This document shows, piece after piece, positions 1-4,646 of a DNA stretch of 6,271 nt (position 1 is its first letter; each line of letters opens with the position of its first letter). The notes under the pieces are model-generated. The model was given only the letters and a program-made list of their open reading frames with translations, was not told the DNA's origin and did not search any database. The position numbers were made by a program, and so were the translations under genes. Source of the DNA: Candidatus Aminicenantota bacterium (GTDB lineage: Bacteria; Acidobacteriota; Aminicenantia; Aminicenantales; JAFGAV01); contig VGJG01000111.1 in the NCBI GenBank assembly GCA_016867615.1, positions 1 through 6,271 of the forward strand, given 5' to 3'.

Positions 1-919
1 CCGGTCCTTCGAGGACATGAGCGACCTGGGACGTCCGCTCCGCGAGCGACTGGCCCGGACCTTTCGCCTGAGCCTGCCCGCGGAGGTGGAGCGGCTCCGG
101 GGAGGGGACGGCGCCGAAAAATTCCTGCTGCGTCTCGGCGACGGCCGCCTCATCGAGACCGTCCTCATCCCCGCTCCCGGGCGGGCCACGGTCTGCGTCT
201 CGACTCAGGTCGGCTGCCGCTTCGGCTGCGTCTTCTGCGCCTCGGGGGCGGGCGGCTTCATCCGGAACCTGACCGCGGGCGAGATCACGGGCCAGGTCCT
301 GCATGTCCGGGAAGCGGCCGGAAGGCCCGTGACCCACGTCGTCTTCATGGGCATGGGCGAACCCCTCGACAACTGGGAGAACACGGCCCGGGCCGTCCGG
401 ACGCTCAACGCTCCGGAGGGGCTGGGGATCGCCGCCCGCCGGATCCTGATCTCGACCTGCGGGCTTCTCCCGGGCCTGGAGAAGCTCAGGGCGCTCGGCC
501 TGCAGGTCGAGCTGGCCGTATCCCTTCATGCCGCCGCGGACCCGCTTCGCGACCGCCTCGTGCCCATCAACCGAAAGCACCCGCTCGGCCGGCTCATCCC
601 CGCCCTGAGGGACTACCGGAGGGAAACGGGCCGCCTGGTCACCCTGGAATACGTCCTCCTCAGGGGAGTGAACGATTCCCCCGCCGATGCCGCGCGGCTG
701 GCCGCTCTGGCGAGGCGCGTGGGCGCCAAGGTCAATGTCATCCCCTGCAGCCCCGTGGAGGGCGGGAAGTTCGAGACGGTCTCGAAATCGGAAGCGGGGG
801 CCTTCGTCCGCCGCGTGGAAAGCGGGGGAGTTCGGGCCGCGCTCCGGCGCTCCAAGGGCGGGGAGATCCGGGCGGCCTGCGGGCAGCTCGCCGTTCGCGC
901 GGCCTCCAGGCCGGAGTGA
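1..919 (+). CDS. rlmN: RlmN-type dual-specificity rRNA/tRNA adenine-C2 methyltransferase (radical SAM), 5' partial
   Basis: Radical-SAM enzyme predicted to methylate C2 of A2503 in 23S rRNA (and A37 of some tRNAs) in the cytoplasm. The frame is open to the left edge: codons from base 2 read RSFEDMSDLGRPLRERL, matching the family's internal pattern before the catalytic core. The ATG at 17 is therefore probably an internal Met, and the N-terminal domain lies outside the window. Numbering from that Met, the 4Fe-4S motif CRFGCVFC gives C67, C71 and C74, and MGMGEPLDN (111-119) is the GEP SAM-binding motif. SLHAA (169-173) and EYVLLRGVND (211-220) follow, then EIRAACGQL near the C-terminus. C60 (seven residues before the first cluster Cys) and C288 match the two catalytic cysteines of E. 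coli RlmN (C118, C355). About 300 residues are visible of a usual 340-390. The related resistance enzyme Cfr shares these motifs, but RlmN is far likelier for a chromosomal copy without a mobile context. Stop is TGA. Confidence 0.93.
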   Translation, partial: RSFEDMSDLGRPLRERLARTFRLSLPAEVERLRGGDGAEKFLLRLGDGRLIETVLIPAPGRATVCVSTQVGCRFGCVFCASGAGGFIRNLTAGEITGQVLHVREAAGRPVTHVVFMGMGEPLDNWENTARAVRTLNAPEGLGIAARRILISTCGLLPGLEKLRALGLQVELAVSLHAAADPLRDRLVPINRKHPLGRLIPALRDYRRETGRLVTLEYVLLRGVNDSPADAARLAALARRVGAKVNVIPCSPVEGGKFETVSKSEAGAFVRRVESGGVRAALRRSKGGEIRAACGQLAVRAASRPE

Positions 920-976
920 GCCGGTCGCCCCGCGGAGACGGTCCGGGCCGCTCCCCGGCGAGGACGAAGAATATGC

Positions 977-1007
977 TTGACATATTATATAAAAAATATA
1001 TTATATT
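977..1007 (+). promoter_or_regulatory. Sigma70-type promoter of the arsR-trxA unit
   Basis: A perfect -35 hexamer TTGACA lies at 977-982 and the best -10 match, TATATT, at 1002-1007, separated by 19 bases (longer than the optimal 17). An alternative -10, TATATT at 997-1002, would leave only 14. The region 971-1010 has about 5 G/C in 40 bases in an otherwise very G+C-rich window. Predicted transcription start near 1013-1015 would give a leader of under 20 bases before the ArsR start at 1031. The assignment is by sequence match only. Confidence 0.7.
982..1006. promoter_or_regulatory. Palindromic operator, probable ArsR-family binding site
   Basis: Arms ATATTATATA (982-991) and TATATTATAT (997-1006) are inverted repeats matching at 9 of 10 positions (single mismatch T986/T1002), around a five-base A spacer (992-996). 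The dyad fills the space between the -35 and -10 hexamers, overlapping the last base of the -35 and most of the -10, so a bound dimer would block RNA polymerase. A+T-rich imperfect dyads in this position are typical of ArsR/SmtB operators, and the next gene is an ArsR-family protein. The same segment also contains a nine-base direct repeat, ATATTATAT, at 982-990 and 998-1006. Confidence 0.65.
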
Positions 1008-1030
1008 CTAGTCGGGTCTGAGAGACGGTC

Positions 1031-1306
1031 ATGAACAAGAACACGAGGTCCTACACCCGGGCGGCCCGGAAGCTGAAGGCCCTGGCCCATCCGGCGCGCC
1101 TCAAGATCCTCGCCGAGCTGGCCGGGGGGGAGTGCTGCGTCGGCCGCATTCAGAGCTGCCTGAGCCTCTCCCAGCCCCATGTCTCCCAGAGCCTGAAAGT
1201 CCTCCGGCGGGCCGGGATCGTCGCCGGCCGGAGGGAGAAGAACAGGATCTGCTACCGGATCGTGGATCCGTCCGTCCGGCGCATTATGAAGTTGTTGGAG
1301 GTCTAG
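1031..1306 (+). CDS. ArsR/SmtB-family winged-helix transcriptional repressor with atypical cysteines
   Basis: A 91-residue cytoplasmic DNA-binding protein, near the short end for ArsR-family regulators. Residues about 12-30 (KLKALAHPARLKILAEL) form the family's opening helices. S47-G62 (LSQPHVSQSLKVLRRAG) is the recognition helix-turn-helix, and R67-P80 (RREKNRICYRIVDP) is the beta wing. Cysteines are C35, C36, C43 and C74. Classical As/Sb sensors carry ELCVCDLC in this helix. Here the segment is ECCVGRIQSC, so only C36 aligns with a classical ligand (the first), the second is G38 and the third Q41. C35, C43 and the wing residue C74 are extra. This argues against the standard arsenite site and leaves a thiol/redox, persulfide or different metal sensor possible; the ligand cannot be told from sequence. 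The start ATG has only a weak purine-rich SD (GAGAG). It lies directly downstream of a palindromic promoter (likely autoregulation) and 11 bases before a thioredoxin gene. Stop is TAG. Confidence 0.9.
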   Translation: MNKNTRSYTRAARKLKALAHPARLKILAELAGGECCVGRIQSCLSLSQPHVSQSLKVLRRAGIVAGRREKNRICYRIVDPSVRRIMKLLEV

Positions 1307-1309
1307 GAG
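1305..1309 (+). promoter_or_regulatory. Ribosome binding site of trxA, overlapping the arsR stop
   Basis: AGGAG starts on the last two bases of the ArsR stop codon (TAG, 1304-1306) and ends eight bases before the ATG at 1318. It fixes the thioredoxin start at 1318 over the longer open frame that begins at 1132, whose extra 62 codons merely shadow the repressor gene. The overlap implies translational coupling. Confidence 0.8.
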
Positions 1310-1317
1310 TTTTCCCC

Positions 1318-1662
1318 ATGAGCCATCTTTTGGAAGTGAACGAAGGCGATTTCGAAAAGCAGGTCATCGAAGCGGACACGCCCGTCCTGGTCGACTTCTG
1401 GGCCCCGTGGTGCGGTCCCTGCCGCATGCTGACTCCCGTCCTGGAATCCCTGTCCGCCAAGCTGAACGGGCAGGTCCGGTTCGTCAAGCTCAACACCGAT
1501 GAGAGCTTCTCCCTGGCGAAGAAGTACGGCATCATGGCCATTCCCACTCTGATCGTTTTCAGCGGCGGACGCGAGACCCAGCGGCTGACGGGGTTCCTCC
1601 CCGAGAACGAGCTCGAGGCCTGGGTGCGGCAGGCCCTGGCCGCCGGGACCAAGGCCTGTTAG
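1318..1662 (+). CDS. trxA: Thioredoxin
   Basis: A 114-residue cytoplasmic thiol-disulfide oxidoreductase that reduces protein disulfides and is itself recycled by a thioredoxin reductase not found here. Features in order: beta strand with buried D26 (VLVDFWAPWCGPC), active site W31-C32-G33-P34-C35, cis-proline P76 in IPTL, and G92 of the conserved TGF turn. The length is normal (about 105-115) and there is no signal peptide. The ATG at 1318 is chosen because of the well-placed AGGAG eight bases upstream and because it yields the standard thioredoxin N-terminus. An extra C-terminal residue, C114, lies outside the catalytic fold. The gene follows the ArsR-family repressor by 11 bases and shares its promoter, suggesting induction when the repressor senses its signal. 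A second, housekeeping thioredoxin may exist elsewhere. The stop TAG interlocks with the stop of the convergent membrane-protein gene. Confidence 0.95.
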   Translation: MSHLLEVNEGDFEKQVIEADTPVLVDFWAPWCGPCRMLTPVLESLSAKLNGQVRFVKLNTDESFSLAKKYGIMAIPTLIVFSGGRETQRLTGFLPENELEAWVRQALAAGTKAC

Positions 1663-3413
1663 GGGGCGCCGCCCCGCCGGTCCTTCGGGGAGTGCGCCCG
1701 GTCGGGCGACCCCTCGTCCGGATCCCCGCCGTCCGCATAGGCGAACTTCACTCCTGGGCCGAGGGTCCGAGTTTTCGCCTCCGCGGGCAGGACATCGATC
1801 TCGCGATAGGGGATGCCCCTCTCCGCCAGGAGAACGCGCGTCGAGTGGAACGGGCCGGGTTGGAGCAGGATAAGCCTTCCGGACGCGGAAAGAAGCTCCA
1901 ATCTCCATCGCAGGGCCAGGGTGCGGGCCGTCTGCTGGACGGCGCTCGAGCCCATCACGAGACCGAGGTTGATCAGGGTCAAGGTCAGTAAGATCACGGC
2001 CAGAGGACGCGCGGCCTTGCGTCGCGGTCCGAGACTTGTCAGAAAGAAAAGAAAAGCCAGCGGCAGGAGCCAGACTTGCGGGGTCAGGCGCGCCCACCAG
2101 GCCTGGGGGTTGATGAAGATCGTCAGCCCCAGGAGGGCCGCAAACCCGAGGTGCGGCCCGGCGAGCTTTTTATCCAGGAAAAACGCCGCCGCCAGGACCG
2201 GCAGGATAAGAAGGAAGATGCCGCCGAACAGAGGCCCGAAGCCGCCCGCCCTGATCGTCGTTCCCCCGAAACGGGCCACCTCCTCGGCCGTGACGGTGAA
2301 GGGGATCTTCAGCCGCGCGGGCTTGGGATAGGCCAGATAGTCCGAGCGCGACATCAGGGAAATGAAGAATTTCTCGAACCTGTTCTTGTCCGCGAGGTTC
2401 GGCGGGATCGAAAGGAAGCGGATCATCTCCTCCTCCGGGAAGGACCGGGGCCCGTAGGCGGGGTGGAGCGGATGTCCGAAGTGGCGCCAGTTGGTGAGAT
2501 AGGGGTTGTAGCCGGCTCCTCCGAAGCCGATGACGCCGGCCAGCAAACAGACCGCCCCGGCGGCCAGGAGACGGCGCCGCGCCTTCCTCAGCAGGAGGCC
2601 GGCCAAGAGCCCGCCGGAAAGGAAGAAAGCGTATCCCAGCCCCGGAAACTTCGTGTTGATGGTCAGGACCAAAGCCGGGCCCAGCGCGGCCAGAGGCCAG
2701 AGGCCCTTCTCCCGCCAGAGGACGACGACCAGGGCGAAGAGGGACGTGAGGAGCGAGGCCATGTGCCCGTCCACATAGTAGGAGTGCAGGGTGCAGACGG
2801 CCACGGGGTTGAGGGCGGCCAGGCCGGCGAAAAGAAGAGCGCTGCGGAAACGCACTCCTTCCATGCCCAGCAGGGCGTAGAGAGTCAGGGCGAAGGCGGA
2901 ATACAGGAGCATGAGGTTGAAGGCCTTGCCGGTCTGGATCAGGCCGGTCAGCTTGTAGAGAGCCGCGGCGTTCGTCTCGGCGGACTTCGGGAAATGGACC
3001 GTCCAGGGCGAGCGGGGCAGCGGCTCGTAGGTCCCGCTGCGGCCGTCCGGCTCCAGGGGACGCTCGAAGGGGTTCCAGCCCGTGGCGAGCTGGATGACCG
3101 TGTTCTGGTGGTAGGCCCGCCCGTCATAGGACGTGTCGATGAAAAAAGAGGCGATCAGTACGGAGGCCGCCGTCAGGGCGAGGATCGCGGCCAGGCCGGC
3201 CGAGGCCGTCTTTTTCGCCGCGCCCGGCAGGAGTTTTTTCGCCGCGACGACCAGGACGGCCGCGGCCGGCGCCAGACCCGCCGGGCACTGCCACCAAGAC
3301 AGCTTATATCCCAGGGAGAATCCGAGCGCGGACAGCACGAGGGTGGCCGCCATCCAGACGATGAAAAAGGAGCCCGTGAGAAAGAGAAAGACCCGGGCTT
3401 CGTGCCTGCTCAT
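1659..3413 (-). CDS. Polytopic membrane protein, putative GT-C-type glycosyltransferase
   Basis: A 584-residue inner-membrane protein with about 12-13 hydrophobic segments (for example 8-30, 70-92, 164-183, 190-208, 217-233, 238-275, 283-300, 397-413, 420-435, 445-460, 468-486). Between the third and fourth lies an extracytoplasmic loop with D93-TSY-D97-GRAYHQ and GWNPFE, resembling the acidic first-loop motif of GT-C enzymes that use polyprenyl-phosphate sugars. Later landmarks are NTKFPGLGY (253-261), GYNPYLTNWRHFGHPLHP (301-318) and WWARLTPQVWLLPL (439-452), all reminiscent of membrane proteins in surface-polysaccharide loci. The C-terminal 80 or so residues are soluble and the last 25 are charged and probably disordered. 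The frame stays open to 3722, but the ATG at 3413 is preferred: it overlaps the TGA of the upstream oxidoreductase as ATGA, and the upstream codons are Arg/Gly/Pro-rich with no membrane character. Donor and acceptor sugars are unknown, and it could instead be a polymerase or a non-catalytic membrane protein. Confidence 0.75.
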   Translation of the reverse strand: MSRHEARVFLFLTGSFFIVWMAATLVLSALGFSLGYKLSWWQCPAGLAPAAAVLVVAAKKLLPGAAKKTASAGLAAILALTAASVLIASFFIDTSYDGRAYHQNTVIQLATGWNPFERPLEPDGRSGTYEPLPRSPWTVHFPKSAETNAAALYKLTGLIQTGKAFNLMLLYSAFALTLYALLGMEGVRFRSALLFAGLAALNPVAVCTLHSYYVDGHMASLLTSLFALVVVLWREKGLWPLAALGPALVLTINTKFPGLGYAFFLSGGLLAGLLLRKARRRLLAAGAVCLLAGVIGFGGAGYNPYLTNWRHFGHPLHPAYGPRSFPEEEMIRFLSIPPNLADKNRFEKFFISLMSRSDYLAYPKPARLKIPFTVTAEEVARFGGTTIRAGGFGPLFGGIFLLILPVLAAAFFLDKKLAGPHLGFAALLGLTIFINPQAWWARLTPQVWLLPLAFLFFLTSLGPRRKAARPLAVILLTLTLINLGLVMGSSAVQQTARTLALRWRLELLSASGRLILLQPGPFHSTRVLLAERGIPYREIDVLPAEAKTRTLGPGVKFAYADGGDPDEGSPDRAHSPKDRRGGAP

Positions 3414-4639
3414 CGGTCCGAGGAGGGATAACGCGCGTACGCCCGGAGGTCGACGGCCTTTCCCGGGCGGGCCCAGGGAACACCGATTTCCGAGGGAAGC
3501 CGAGCCTCGCGGTAGCAGCGCCACAGGACATCGGGAAGCCCCCGGACGGAAACGTCCCTTCCGCCGGCCGGCCCTCGACGGGTCACGAGGGAAGAGGGGA
3601 AATCGACGACGACTCCCGCCGAGTCGTGCATGCCGTCGACCGCCAGAACATGGGAGGCGGCCGCTTCCAGCCCGCAGACGGGCCGCCCCTCCCGGCCGCG
3701 GACGGCGGCCAGAAAGCTCCACAGCTTTCTGAAGGGGGCCTTGTCCGGCCGCCCGTAGTTGCGCAGGCCGCCTCCCTTGAGGAAGGCGGCCACCGAACCC
3801 TCCCTGCCCGTGACGAAGACCGTCGCTCGTTCGAATTCGCAGTGGAGCACGGGCCCGAGGTCGACGTCGACCGCATGGGACACGAAGAGCAGGACCTCCA
3901 CCCCCTCCCCGGTCCGGAGGCGGCAGGCGGCCGTGTCGCAGCTCTCGATCTCATGGGCGCGGTAGAGCTCGGCCCGGACCCGCGCCGGGACGGCGCTCTG
4001 CTCTGTCTTCGGCCCCAGGAGGTAGAGCATGTTGTGCAGGTCATGGCCCATGGCGTTCATCGCCGGACCGTCGAGGATCCAACGGCCGGCGGCGTCCCGG
4101 GTCCGGCCGGCCCAGTCGTTCCGCCGGTAATACGATTCGTCCCTCGGCCAGAGATAGAGGCAGCGCAATCGCCGGGGGGCGCCGAACAGCCCCGACCGGA
4201 TGTCCGCCTTGAGCTTCTGCACCGCCTCGGAAAAGGACCACTGGAACCCGACGGCGACCATCCTCCCCGCCCGGCGCCGGGCGCGGATCATGTCCCGGAC
4301 TTCCTGGATCACGGCCGCGGCCGGTTTTTCGCAGAGCACATGGCTGCCCCGGGCCAGGGACAGGATGACCTGGCCGGCATGGAAGGGAATGGGCGAGGAG
4401 ACGACCGCCGCGTCGGCCCGCCGGACGGAATAAAAATCCTCCAGGGAGCCGAAGAGGGGGACGCGACGCCTTAAGAGCTCGGGCAGGTCGGGGCAGCGGC
4501 CGGGGTCGGGGTCGACGGCCCCCGCGAGACGGAATAGCCCTTGACCCTCATGCTCCAGGAGCTCCCGGAGATAGCAGGCCCCCATGCCGCCGATGCCGAC
4601 CAGCACCAGGCTCGGCGGACGTCCCGGCGCTCGGCCCAT
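3410..4639 (-). CDS. Gfo/Idh/MocA-family NAD(P)-dependent oxidoreductase
   Basis: A 409-residue cytoplasmic dehydrogenase of the glucose-fructose oxidoreductase/inositol dehydrogenase type, acting on a sugar or sugar derivative. The N-terminal Rossmann fold has GIGGMG (15-20). D43 in AVDP at the end of the second strand suggests NAD preference. VVSSPIPFH (79-87) and CEKP (103-106) are the family's cofactor and active-site strands; K105 is the usual catalytic lysine. In the C-terminal domain, YYRRNDWAGR (170-179), WILDGP (187-192) and GHDLHNMLYLLG (198-209) contain the expected active-site His/Asp (H199, D200). Length is near the upper end of the family. The frame is open to 4759, but those first 40 codons lie inside the mannosidase gene and are low-complexity; the ATG at 4639, seven bases after the mannosidase stop, starts just before the Rossmann fold. 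A purine-rich GGGGGAAGG at 4652-4660 may be its SD. Its TGA overlaps the ATG of the next gene. The substrate is unknown; context suggests mannose or another glycan-derived sugar. Confidence 0.9.
   Translation of the reverse strand: MGRAPGRPPSLVLVGIGGMGACYLRELLEHEGQGLFRLAGAVDPDPGRCPDLPELLRRRVPLFGSLEDFYSVRRADAAVVSSPIPFHAGQVILSLARGSHVLCEKPAAAVIQEVRDMIRARRRAGRMVAVGFQWSFSEAVQKLKADIRSGLFGAPRRLRCLYLWPRDESYYRRNDWAGRTRDAAGRWILDGPAMNAMGHDLHNMLYLLGPKTEQSAVPARVRAELYRAHEIESCDTAACRLRTGEGVEVLLFVSHAVDVDLGPVLHCEFERATVFVTGREGSVAAFLKGGGLRNYGRPDKAPFRKLWSFLAAVRGREGRPVCGLEAAASHVLAVDGMHDSAGVVVDFPSSLVTRRGPAGGRDVSVRGLPDVLWRCYREARLPSEIGVPWARPGKAVDLRAYARYPSSDR
3710..3731. repeat. Perfect 9-bp inverted repeat inside the oxidoreductase gene
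   Basis: CAGAAAGCT (3710-3718) and AGCTTTCTG (3723-3731) are exact inverted repeats around the four-base spacer CCAC. In the sense (minus-strand) mRNA they would form a 9-bp stem with a GUGG loop. The element encodes in-frame FRKLWSFL of the oxidoreductase and has no following U-run, so it is not a terminator. It may be chance or a minor mRNA structure. Confidence 0.5.
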
Positions 4640-4646
4640 CGGGGGG

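Noticed and set aside
1..919. A Cfr-type antibiotic-resistance methyltransferase
   Set aside because: The motifs are shared by RlmN and Cfr. Nothing mobile lies nearby and the base composition matches the surroundings, so the housekeeping enzyme is far likelier.
943..958. CCGGG/CCCGG stem after the RlmN gene as a terminator
   Set aside because: It is only a 5-bp stem with a 6-base loop and no following U-run. Such short stems are expected by chance at this base composition.
1132..1317. A 62-codon N-terminal extension of thioredoxin
   Set aside because: It overlaps the ArsR-family gene in another frame. The thioredoxin fold starts at the ATG at 1318, which has its own AGGAG.
1663..1675. GGGGC/GCCCC stem as a bidirectional terminator
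   Set aside because: The stem is short and has no T-run on either side.
1677..1687. An 11-base repeat (CCGGTCCTTCG) shared with positions 1-11
   Set aside because: Identical 11-mers are expected by chance in a biased 6-kb sequence, and both copies lie in unrelated coding sequence with no flanking similarity.
1303..2097. A 264-codon minus-strand frame across trxA and the end of the membrane-protein gene
   Set aside because: It overlaps two well-supported genes, one antisense and one in another frame, and shows no domain.
2076..3431. A 451-codon open frame on plus, opposite the membrane-protein gene
   Set aside because: It is antisense to a clearly structured membrane protein. Its translation is a Gly/Glu/Gln/Arg-rich, domain-free sequence, as expected for a shadow frame in high-G+C DNA.
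3626..4474. A 282-codon open frame on plus, opposite the oxidoreductase gene
   Set aside because: It lies wholly antisense to a gene with clear Rossmann and catalytic motifs, and its own translation is low-complexity with no recognisable domain.
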